64,000 nt of DNA, from the NCBI GenBank assembly GCA_038277395.1, contig CM076189.1:106876154-106940153 (forward strand), given 5' to 3'. The position numbers and the translations under genes are program-made. Below are positions 54,585-64,000 of the stretch, in pieces (the first letter of the stretch is position 1; every line of letters begins with the position of its first letter). The DNA comes from Dryocosmus kuriphilus. Its lineage: Eukaryota; Arthropoda; Insecta; Hymenoptera; Cynipidae. Below the pieces are notes generated by a model. It made no database searches, had not been told where the DNA came from, and saw nothing but the letters and a program-made list of their open reading frames with translations.

Positions 54585-56517
54585 GGGACCAGCGGTACCA
54601 AGCCGGGGTGGCAGCAGGGGGAACAGGAACGATCGCGACAATCACATTGAAATCAACCATCGGGGGAGACAGCGGTCTCTATCTGACGCAAAACATAGGC
54701 AAAACATAGTGTCGATGCTACGTAACTGTCCATGTTTTTAATAAGATGAGCTAGGCTGAACCTCCAGGTGTCCCAAGCAACGAATTTTCGTAAGCTCATC
54801 AAAAATAAAAAGGGAAAGATCCCCAAAACCAACTTAGATTGCATATTACATAAATTAACGTTAACTTATTGCCTACTGGGATCTATCATTTTGTCCCCTT
54901 GCAGAAGTGTGCGGTCTCCCTCAACCAGGCACACCATCTGGGGGTCGGGAACCATAGTTTCAATTGAGGGAGACGAATGGAGCCTGTTTCGGTTTTGATG
55001 TTAGTAGGGAGGGACGTTGTTCGAGAAATTAAGGATAACCTTATTTGGCTGAGCCTTAGTTGTTTTCTCAACAAAGCATAATGCCTGGAGCTCAACCAAC
55101 GAGGCCGTAACGAATCACAATATCCTTAATTATTGACTGGAACTCAGTCCTGTTTTCCGCTCTGGAAATAGCAAAAACCTATGGCATAGTAGAGCCCAAC
55201 ATAGAGTATGTGTTCTCGGATTGCACTTCGATGAGCACAAATTAAGGAAGGTCTCAATTGAAGGTCTCACTGCCAAGTAAGCAACGGTGTTGCTTGAAGA
55301 ACTGTGAACTTTGGTTTAGGAAACCCAAGTGAAACTATTTACAGACATATCACATCAGCTCGGGCAAAATGAAGGTTAGCTGAAACTGAATAATTGAAAA
55401 AGCATGTGAGACCAACACCCTGGATGTTCCGGCAGATTGGAAAATAATTATAGGAAATTAAAAGAAAGGGTTCAATGGATCCGCAGAACTTCACCTTGAC
55501 TGGAATGAACCGCTTCACGCCTGTATTATCTAATTACGCAAACGACACTGCGCTCTTGTGAGCAATCTGTTCCCTGCCCTTTTCTTAACAAGTTTTCCCT
55601 TGGGTATTTAAAAGCTCCAGAACCTCCATGAGTCGCTGCATAGCCAACGTTCACTTTTTTGAGTCATCCGCTGACGTTGGGCTGAGGTCATCGGAGAGCT
55701 GCATTAGCGAGGGATTCTTGATACAAAAATGTTTTCTTTTCCGAGACATAAATTTAAAAAATAGCAAAGAAATCAGACCTCTTATAAGGCGGTTACCTGT
55801 TCTCGTTTAAAGGGTTTCTTTATTAGTTGAATTAAACAACCGTGTGGTAAGGGCAAGTTTCAACGTTCTACCCGATCTCGATCTCATTTGTGCAATCAGA
55901 ATCGAATCGTTGGACAGGACCTATTAAATGCAAACCAGAGCAAAATCTTCAGCAATTTTCAATACTGCTAGGGAAATCTGAAGTCCGACATCGATCTTAA
56001 AATCATACACACAAAATAAACTTCCCGTAAAGTTAAAATTCTGTAAGAGGTTGCACTCCTGCTCGGTGGGTTCCTGTCACCACTAAGCAGCGCATCCTCA
56101 GGTTGCGGATAGAGGAACGGCCCCTGAGGTTGAACAGCTTCTGCAGTTAACTGCGAATAAAAGAATAAGTAGTCGCGGAGAGCCCATAGAAACCAGTCGT
56201 GGGTGTGGTGAACCCACATTGGTAAAAAATAGATACACGACGCCATGGTTTGGGGGGATTCACCCTTTCGCGTCCATACGTAATACGTGCGTTCTACCAA
56301 GCTGAGGCTCAGCTCGTATCCACCTAGAAACACTAACCGAACCAAAGCTAAAAATCCTGTAAGGGGAAAATCCTGCTGTCCCATTGGAGACAACAGTGAT
56401 GACATTGCCAGCAAGGGATGCGTGGAATGATTCGCTTGGAGGGTCAACGTGATATTGATGCCAGTGTGGCGCACTGCCTTTCAGGGGGACGTTAGAATAC
56501 GACGATGAAACCGTAAT
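54585..56517. other. unassigned GC-richer sequence, probably LINE 5' region
   Basis: Composition rises just before the LINE coding start at 56518. A minus-strand frame of 168 codons (55968-56474) has no motifs I recognise and is likely an antisense accident of the 5' region. Short plus frames at 54768-54998 and 55628-55810 are equally featureless. Confidence 0.35.
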
Positions 56518-57536
56518 GTGTCTGACGACAAGTTGACACAGTCCTTGTCAAAGTCGAAAGCTCCCATACTTAGACCTAGGGAGGTATGGGGGTTATCACT
56601 CCTGGGACGGCGGACTCAACTACTATCGGTACAGGATCCCTATCGTGCAGACTTTCTTAAAACTATCATGGCTTGCTTCCAAAAACGAACAGCTGCAATG
56701 AAATATCTTAAGGTAGGAAATCTGAACGCGCGTAGTCTAAATACTGGTGGATTTAGCGAATTCATTGAGATAGCAAGGAGATACGATATTGATATAATAG
56801 CACTTTAAAAAACCAGCTGGCCTGGCGATTATGCATCAATCTCCAAGGGTAGCTACACTTTTCACTGGGGGGGGGGGGGGAGTTATAAGGCGCAAACTGG
56901 GGACCGCGTTTCTTATTAATAATCGAATTTCGCAAGCCGTTATCGATATTCAATTCATTAACGACCGGTTATCATATATTGCAGTAAAGGATAATTTCTG
57001 CAAACATGCGCTAATTAACGTGCACTGCTCTACCGAGGACAAAGACGAAGATAATAAAAAAATCTTTTTAAGAAACAATCGAACAAGTTTTTGACACGTT
57101 CTCGAAGTTTGACGCAAAAATAGTATTAGGAGACCTCAATGCGAAAATTGGAAAAGAACCGATGTTTAGGCCTACCATAGGGTCAGAAAGCTTGCATGAC
57201 GTCAGTAATTATAATGGGACTAGAGTAATAAACTTTGAGGCATCAAAAAACCTCGCTGCCAAAAGCACATACTTCAAGCATAAAAATATACATTAGGCCA
57301 CCTAGATATCACCAGATGGTATCACTCACAATCAGATTGATCACGTTTTAATGGAGAGAAGACGTCATACAAACATTCTCGATGTAAGATCGTACAGGGG
57401 AGCGGATATAAATTCAGACCACTTTCTTGTGATAGTGGAACTACGATCTAGACAAGCGCTAAATAAGAAAACTAGCCCTCCAGAGCCAGCAGTACGTTTC
57501 AATATAGACAAGTTCAAATCCCAACAGAAACATTGA
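56518..57536 (+). pseudogene. LINE ORF2 endonuclease (APE type)
   Basis: Starts MSDDKLTQSLSKSK. Contains KYLKVGNLNARSLNTGGF (first strand), ALINVHCSTEDKDED, then, after frameshifts, VLGDLNAKIGKE- and NQIDHVLMERR plus RSYRGADINSDHF, the D-x-N, IDH and SDH sites of APE endonucleases. A G run of about 14 at 56868-56881 accompanies one frame change. Motif set resembles RTE-type endonucleases annotated 'craniofacial development protein 2-like' in insects. Confidence 0.85.
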
Positions 57537-57976
57537 ATTATCAAGTAAAGATTTCTAATAGTTTAGATGCTCTTCAAAAACAGGGAGACGATAGCGATAA
57601 TTGTGAGGAGGACCCGGAAACCCTGTGGGGAAATATGAAAGAGGCGATAAAGACAGCCTCGAAAAGTACTATAGGTTTGAAGAAAGTAACCAAAAGCAGA
57701 CCGTGGTCCGACGAAGAGTGCAAACTATGGTTTAAAAAGCGAACGAAGGCCAAAGAAATAAGTTTGCAAAATAAGTGTGATCAAACATATGAGAAGTATC
57801 TCGAGGTTAGTAAAAGTACAAATAGATTTTACGGATTCAAGAAAAGGGTGTGTGAAAAGAATAAAATACTAGCAATAGACACGCATAATAAGCAAAATAA
57901 CCCACGTGAGATGTACAGGGGAATCAATTTTATAAGGAAAGGCTTTCAACGTGGAACGGAAGTAATGAGGGACTAA
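57533..57976 (+). pseudogene. LINE ORF2, endonuclease-RT linker
   Basis: Continuous frame of 147 codons with PWSDEECKLWFKKRTKAKE and REMYRGINFIRKGFQRG; then a stop, with NGNLVADATERVNLWKSYFD continuing past it to about 58070. It overlaps the previous frame end by four bases. Confidence 0.82.
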
Positions 57977-58179
57977 AATGGCAATCTAGTAGCTGATGCA
58001 ACAGAAAGAGTAAATTTATGGAAAAGCTATTTTGATAAGCTATTGAACGTACGTGAAGCCCCCGTTTAAGTTAATCTCTGTGAAATCCACACTGCTGATC
58101 TACTAATTGATGAGCCTACTAACAAAGAAATAGAAGTGTCCGTAAAGAAGTAGAAAAATAACAAAGCCGCGTGCTTTGA

Positions 58180-58671
58180 AGACCTACCGTCAGAATGGAT
58201 AAAAAATGGGGGTCGTCGCCTTACAAGCCAAATTTGTAAATAACACGTGCAAGTCTGGAAATAGAACGCATACTGGGGGAATAGAATACCTCTATTATTG
58301 TACACATTCTTAGAAAAGTCGATAAAACGAACTGTAACAATTATCGGGGAATTTCACTTGTGCCTTCGTACTATAAGAACCTGGCAAATGTAATGTTAAG
58401 TAGACTAACGCCTTTTGCTGAGGAAGTCATTGGGGATTACCAGTGTGGATTCCGCCGAAACCTGTCTAAAAGCGATCAAATGTCTACAATTAGACAACTG
58501 TTAGAAAAGAAAAGGGAATTTAATGAGGCAATACATCAGCTATTTATCGATTTCAAAAGAGCTTACCACTCTATTATACGTGCACGAATGTACTGGATTC
58601 TGGAGTTCTTAAGTGTACCAACGAAATTGGTTAGACATATCGAAGTTTGCTTAAGCCTTACACGGGGATGA
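58180..58671 (+). pseudogene. LINE reverse transcriptase, N-terminal half
   Basis: Includes NCNNYRGIS-like residues at about 58330, then frame 58360-58671 with GFRRNLSKSDQM and HQLFIDFKRAYHSI (first catalytic Asp region; D-F-K-R-A-Y). The segment that should contain the YADD box is missing: the sequence jumps at about 58668 directly to the region after it (DRETVAKNDEI). Confidence 0.82.
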
Positions 58672-59390
58672 TAGAGAAACGGTAGCTAAGAATGATGAAA
58701 TCTTGACCATAAATGCCAAGAAAATAGGTTTAGAAGTTAGCGAATCGAAAACGAAATATTTGATGGTCGACAGATCAGAACAAAGCAATGAAGAGGGGGA
58801 TCTAATTGACGGAAATATGAAATTTGAAAGAGTTAATGAGTTTAAATACCTCGGGATTACTATAACTAGCGACAATAACATTAAAACGGGAATCAACAGG
58901 CGGTTGCACGCTGGTGGTCGGTGCTACTATGCAACAAATGAGTTACTAAATTCGCGATCGTCATCTAGAAACATCAAAGTAAGGATTTACAAAACGATAA
59001 TAATGCCGGTCGTCATGTATGTGTGCGAAGCGTGGGCACTGACGAAAGGAGAGGAGAACAGGTTTAGAGTATTCGAAAATAAAGGACTTCGAAAAATCTT
59101 TGGCCCCAAATGTACGAGGAGGCTACTGAATGGAGAAAACAGTATAATGATGAGCTGCATGCACTCTACGGGTCAGTAAATATTAATATAGTAATGAAAG
59201 CGCGCAAATTAGGCTGGGCGGGAATTGTGGGGAACTGATAGGAGAAAAACGTAAGGGATGACCTAAAGGAGGTAGGACGCGATTATTTAAACTGGATGGA
59301 CGATGCACAGAACAGAGATGCGTGGCGGTTCTGGGTATTTAAGGCAATGAGTTTTCGAGTTCGCAAAGCTACACAGTCATAACAATAATA
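58672..59390 (+). pseudogene. LINE reverse transcriptase, C-terminal half and 3' end
   Basis: Frame 58703-59179 has KIGLEVSESKTKYLMVDR, NEFKYLGITITSDNNIK and CEAWALTKGEENRFRVFENK. It is homologous to 22850-23740. The remainder to 59370 is degraded and ends before an (ATA)n tail at about 59385-59420, usual for LINE 3' ends. Confidence 0.85.
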
Positions 59391-59421
59391 ATAATAATTA
59401 TTATTATTGTTATTATTATAT

Positions 59422-59582
59422 TGAGTTGCTGCCTATGGAAAGAAAGGGGTGACTCAAAAAGTGGATAAAATTAAGTAGCTTGGAATCTCAGTGGTTATGT
59501 GTCTCAGCTCAGCGCGGGGGCACGATTCTAATGAAGAGTAATAAGAGGACTCAGTTGAACCCCGAAAATAAATAATGTTACA
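59422..59582 (+). repeat. putative 5' LTR (end) of the plus-strand gypsy element
   Basis: The sequence ends aaataaataatgttaca, followed at 59585 by TGGTACCCCTGACGGGAC, a typical place and form for a primer-binding site. An AATAAA signal is just before the end. The start near tgagttgctgcc is guessed; the partner LTR lies outside the window. Confidence 0.4.
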
Positions 59583-59584
59583 AC

Positions 59585-59602
59585 TGGTACCCCTGACGGG
59601 AC
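59585..59602 (+). other. putative primer-binding site of the gypsy element
   Basis: TGGTACCCCTGACGGGAC three bases after the putative LTR end. The tRNA is not assigned. Confidence 0.4.
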
Positions 59603-60433
59603 ACAAGAGTTCTTAAATTCAGATAGAGTTGCGACAGAATCATAGCTTACAATCAAAACAGGAGCGAGGTAACTTTAATTGAAATATGACCACGCAAACC
59701 GGGGCCACGTGAGCCGCGACGGGCAAGGTCCCGCGCGCGTTGATTATTCTTGACATACAAAATAAAGGCATAAATCAAAATTGTTAATAGGTTCGCAATC
59801 AATATGATACTACTGCAAAAAGTTTCAACAGAGCTATCTATAATATAAAAGCCGAAATAATAACTCATCGTCGAAATACCCTAATTTAAATAAAAGCAAA
59901 ATTAGACAGTTTCACAACGGAAATAAATTTATGGATAGAAATAAAACCTGAATAAGAATAAATCTCAACATAATTTCTTAGAATAAATTTAAGAACATTA
60001 GAGATACGGATAAGAGATTACAATTAACTCACATCGCGCAAAGTTTTTTATTTAAGAATATGAAATGGATAAGAAGATGGAAATGGTGATGGATCTCAGA
60101 ATGGAAATAACAAAAATATAAAGTCGTCGAAATCGGTACTACAGGACCCCTTAGAAGATAACTCAGCAACTAACGTAGATGTAGAAGAATCTGACATTGA
60201 GGATTCCGTATTAAATGAAAGGGACCAAATCCACAAAATCACCAGAACCTTCATGATTCGAACGGCACCCACTCTGAATTAAATAATACAAGCGAAGGGG
60301 AAGAAAGGGAGACTGCAATTGAGTAAAAGAAAAAATAAAGAGCGCATGGAAAGGATGATGATTTAAAAGAGCTGCAGATGAATATCCAGAAAGTAGAAGA
60401 AAAGTTGAATCAAACTATTAGAAATCAAAATAA

Positions 60434-61326
60434 ATGGTTGGCATTATCCACAAAAATCGCGAAGTGTCCGTAAAAGCACAAATGGAAGTAGAAAACGAAT
60501 TCGACTCCATTAAAGGTAACCTTAGGAAAAACATCGATACACAATTCGATCAAAGAAAACAAAGGTGCACCGATCAGGCAGTACACTTAGAGGAAAATAT
60601 TATATACGTTGAAAAATGGTCGACCCTTTAAAATGAGCGACTGAAGAAATTCAACTAAATCATTGCGATAGCATCGTTGCCGACATGCAAAATCAAAGGC
60701 GACTAAAACAACTCGAAGAGCATCAAAATACATGAGAGTCGAGAGTTGATCGAAATATAGGGGTAACCAATATTAAGCTACCATGGCTGAAAAATTATCC
60801 GATACCCTGATTCTCGGGGTTGGGTCGAGAAAGACCAATGACATTTCTGAACGATGTAGAAATATACGTAGGGCCGGCCGATACCAGGAGACATGATTTT
60901 CCATTTGTAATTCAAACATGTTTAGTCGTTACAGCAAGAGAATGGTGAGAGATGGTCTGCGATAAAATCTAGAACGCCATGCCATCATTCCGTAATAAAT
61001 TCATAAATAAATATTGGAACCAAGATAAAAGGTTTGAGATTGGAAAAAATCTACAATATGGTTCCTTTATACCGGGAAAATTAAGTAGTTCACAATATTC
61101 AATTAAAGTAATTATTCAGGCAAGAGAACTAATCCCAACATCTTCTGATTACGAAACAATACTAAGTCTATCGAGACACTTTATCGAACAGGTCAGGGCC
61201 GCATTCATTATAAGAAACATACAAACGTGCGAGGAATTAATGGAGTTTTTAGATAGGGTAGACCAATCGAGACCACTGAACAATAGGGAACACTATTCTC
61301 CGCGAGGCAACCCCGTATATGATTAG
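60434..61326 (+). pseudogene. gypsy gag
   Basis: Frame 60434-60631 is a charged, coiled-coil-like N-terminal part. After broken frames with MTFLNDVEIYV and REW residues, frame 60979-61326 has MPSFRNKFINKYWNQDKRF, YETILSLSRHFIEQV and CEELMEFLDRVDQ, the usual capsid-like region of insect gypsy gag proteins. Confidence 0.7.
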
Positions 61327-61958
61327 TTTAACCAAAATGAAAAAAATTTTAATTTTAAAGGGGAGCCACGAAGTGACCACACAGGCAACTATAGATATCA
61401 GGGACGCGAAAATAGACGGGGATATCAGAACCAAAATTTTGAGGACGATCATCAAAAAACAAACTTTGAAAATTATATATTACATCAGGAAAATAAATAT
61501 CACAATGATCGAGGCTACAACAACCAACCATACAATTATAATAATTATCGCAATTATAGCGAACAAGATTGAAGAAACTATAGGGATTAGAATTATAGAA
61601 GAGAAAATTTAGAATATAAGAGCAAGGGAATAAAAGGACGTATAGTGTGGGAAACCATGAAAATAGAAATCATGGACATCAGGGTCCCGAAAATAATTAT
61701 AAGATGGAAGATCGTGAACACCAAAATAGGGAATCGAGACATAACACCTTTGAAAATCGAACTCAAAATTATGGGCATAAAAATGTTCAATGGTCGAGTG
61801 GTCACGCTACCTCAAATTCTATTAATCAAATTGGGACTGTTCCGAAATACTCAAATGGGAACGTGAAAAATGGCACCTTCAGGCGCGAAAATAATAGGCC
61901 AGCAAATGTAAGCCCGAAAATGGACAGGCTGGCAAAAGCAATTATTATGAAAATGTAA
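61319..61958 (+). pseudogene. gag C-terminal Asn/His-rich region
   Basis: Overlapping frames; one (61647-61958) is rich in Asn, His, Arg and Gln (NHENRNHGHQGPENNYK), typical of nucleic-acid-binding gag tails in elements without a clear zinc knuckle. Confidence 0.5.
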
Positions 61959-62224
61959 ACAAATGTAATTCAATTAATGGAAGTCCAAGAAACAATGCAA
62001 TAAATAAAATTGTTAGATGTCTACGCGAGGAGATAGAAAACTACGGAACTCCAAGTAGTCAAAAGGAGTCGGGAAACGATCTAGCCTCGATCTGGTAGAA
62101 ATTAATATAATAGAGGCAAATCCAATGCCACAAAACTTCAAAAAAATCTCTGCCATTAGATAAGCGTGAGAACCTTCTAGAAAATGAAGATAATGAAATA
62201 GAAAGGGATCGAGATAAATGCCCA

Positions 62225-62680
62225 ATGTTAGAAATGAGCATACAAATTGTTAATACCAAGGCGTTAATTGACAGTCACAGAGAAGGCACGTGCGTTTCAG
62301 AATCATTCTTTGAAAACAATTCGGAAAATTTCAAAGCTTGTGAAGCGTTGCCCGTAGCAGGCACATATATCGTTCGCGCGACGGGGGCTAAACCTGTGAT
62401 GTTGAAACATCAAGTTTATGCAAATTTTAAAATATGCAATTGGGAAGGAGCATACGTCTTCTTAGTGGTACCTATATTAAATAAAGAATGTATGATAGGG
62501 GTTGAATTATTGATAAGGTTAAGAAGTAAAATAAACGTCGAAGAAAATGCTATGGTATTAAAAGACAAAAATAAGACGATAAAGATAAAATTATATAATG
62601 AAGATCCAAAGAGGATACGAATAACATTTAACCCCAAAAACTCTCAAAGAGAGAAATATTTGGACTGCTTAGGTAAATAA
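62225..62680 (+). pseudogene. gypsy protease region
   Basis: Contains KALIDSHREGTCVSESFF: the position of the retropepsin D-T/S-G triad reads D-S-H, so the active site has lost its Gly. Followed by LPVAGTYIVRATG and CMIGVELLIRLRSKI (I-G-x-D/E-x-L strand). Continuous 151-codon frame. Confidence 0.7.
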
Positions 62681-62785
62681 TTTATAGCAGAAGAAAAATA
62701 TCCTCATGTTGTAAAGGAAATAAATAATATTGAAAATTAAGTAGATAAATCACTTAGTAATAACAAAAAAAAAGATCGATTAATC

Positions 62786-63260
62786 AGAATCTGCTTACAT
62801 TAGATGCACGTAAATTGAACGAATTAATTACTAATGATTATGAATGTGCAGAACCCAGGCAAGTTCTCTTCCAGCGATTCTCGGGCACGAAAATAATGTC
62901 GACGCTCGACTTAGTAATTAGTTTCTGGCAGGTACCGATACAATGAAATATATGAAAGACACTACATTCTTACATGAAGGAAAGTGTTATGAATTTTGTC
63001 TCACTTCGTTTGGTTTAAAAACAAGCACCGCAGCACTGTTGCGGGCATTAGACATAGTTTTAAGAGGAATAGGAAATTATGTAATCACGTTCATCGACGA
63101 TATGTTGTGCACTTTGAGAAAGAACTCGAAGAACTTAGATGACTTAAAACTTCTTTTCCAGCGCCTACAGGATTTTAAAATGTGATAAACTTCCAAAAAT
63201 CACACCTTTTTCGTCGCGAAGTGAAATTTTTAAGACACATTCTAACTCCCCTCGGAATCA
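62786..63260 (+). pseudogene. gypsy reverse transcriptase
   Basis: LDARKLNELI and KIMSTLDLVISFWQVPIQ (first Asp) in one frame, then after a stop and shift KCYEFCLTSFGLKTS and NYVITFIDDMLC, with FIDD as the catalytic box. One in-frame stop ends the frame at 63185, and HTLTPLGIKPD-like residues continue. Confidence 0.82.
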
Positions 63261-63968
63261 AACCAGATACTGATTAAATCAATGTCATCCATGAATTTCC
63301 AAAACATAGGAACCTCAAGAAACTGAGAGGATTTTTGGGATTAGTAAGCTACGATAACAAATTCGCGAAGGAACAGGCTTAAGAGATATCACCCCTCCTG
63401 GATATGATAAGAGTGGGAAAGAATTGGATACGGCATCTGGAGAAGGATGACGCTTTCAAGAAGGTAAAAGGACTACTCTGCGAGTTCGTCATTTTGACAT
63501 ATCCTGTCTTAAGAAAACCTTTTTATTTACGAAATGGATGCAAGTGATGTTGTACCTTGCGCAGTGTTATATCTGATGGCAGAAAATGGTGAGCTAGAAC
63601 CAATATCGTTTGCACGTAGAACACTTAAAGTGTCGGAATTGTCATATTACACAACGGAAAAGGAATTACTCAATCTCGTGTGGGTGCTCACATAATTCCG
63701 ATCATATGCTCTGCGTATGAAGTTAATCACTCGAACAGACCACAAAGCCGTAGCATTCCTAAAATCCTGCAAACTAGTTAGCGGCACACTAACCAGGTGG
63801 ATCATGGCAATCCAGAATTACCAATTCGAAACTGAGCATTACGAGGGCAAGAAAATCATTGTCGCCGACATGTTCAGACGGACGAAATCACATGAATCTC
63901 ATTACCCTTTCGATCTGAATGAAGGTAAAATTCAATTGAAAAAAATGCCTTACGAGGAGCATAATTGA
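63261..63968 (+). pseudogene. gypsy RT thumb and RNase H
   Basis: LRGFLGLVSYDNKF (thumb), EMDASDV (RNase H first Asp), ISFARRTLKVSELSYYTTEKELL (Glu), then after a stop KLITRTDHKAVAFL (Asp) and GTLTRWIMAIQNYQFETEHYEGKK. Final residues EEHN-stop at 63968. Confidence 0.85.
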
Positions 63969-64000
63969 CAAAATCATTGATGAGTACCATGAACTCAATG

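Larger units (their letters stand above)
59422..64000 (+). mobile_element. second Ty3/gypsy-type element (plus), cut by the window end
   Basis: Order PBS, gag, protease, reverse transcriptase, RNase H on the plus strand. Every domain has stops or shifts. Integrase should follow beyond 64000. 59603-60400 is a leader and start of gag with only short frames; a minus frame at 59653-59868 with a hydrophobic stretch is not supported as a gene. Confidence 0.8.

Noticed and set aside
55968..56474. Minus-strand frame of 168 codons as a gene
   Set aside because: No recognised motif, no splice or promoter context, and it lies directly upstream of and antisense to a LINE coding region.
56868..56881. G run as a programmed frameshift site in the LINE endonuclease
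   Set aside because: The same element has several other frameshifts without slippery runs, and similar G/C runs occur in non-coding DNA here; decay or sequencing slippage is simpler.
59653..59868. Short hydrophobic minus-strand frame as an envelope-like protein
   Set aside because: It is on the opposite strand to the gypsy element, in its leader, and only one hydrophobic stretch supports it.

Overview
The window looks like a gene-poor, AT-rich and heavily transposon-loaded piece of an insect nuclear genome. Hymenoptera is my best guess, inferred from the mix of SETMAR-like mariners, LINE families and degenerate A/T-rich intron repeats. There are no operons, ribosome binding sites or bacterial genes. 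Almost every recognisable protein belongs to a mobile element, and nearly all are broken by stops or frameshifts.

Layout. 1-5605: AT-rich repeats with an inverted pair of LINE ORF1 fragments, the right one carrying mariner copy 1. 5754-7655: a cluster of short minus-strand exons (see below). 7900-10030: degenerate low-complexity repeats. 12480-16812: a decayed Ty3/gypsy element (minus). 16975-19530: tandem and degenerate repeats, a truncated Tc1/mariner-type transposase and a 41-bp satellite. 19860-24915: pieces of at least three non-LTR elements. 24916-26126: a second, unrelated mariner (plus). 27056-41384: a four-level nested insertion. 41406-43067: a long inverted-repeat element. 43089-44400: full-length mariner copy 3. 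44401-54530: AT-rich sequence with one or two candidate exons, a 660-bp palindromic MITE and microsatellites. 54585-59395: a LINE. 59422-64000: a second gypsy-type element (plus), running off the window.

Nested insertion. The outermost element (27056-41384) has about 210-224 bp terminal inverted repeats and encodes an integrase-type transposase with a Cys-rich tail (KRBA2/Ginger-like) in four exons. A Ty1/copia element (28122-39606, 332-bp LTRs, TATCA target duplication) sits inside its first intron. An inverted tandem array of tRNA-like repeats (32800-35961) sits inside the copia gag, and a mariner (34242-35182) sits inside that array.

Most unusual signal. On the minus strand, seven short exons (24-99 nt, every one a multiple of 3, every one phase 1 at both ends, 136 complete codons without a stop, no cysteine) lie at 5855-7655 and 45923-45979. 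A possible signal-peptide exon ending in the same phase is at 51406-51457. Four of the exons sit in a tandem array of about 290-bp exon+intron units. This has the layout of a micro-exon gene encoding a secreted, rapidly diversifying protein. I do not recognise the family. The link between the cluster and the distant exons, across tens of kilobases of transposons, is inference.
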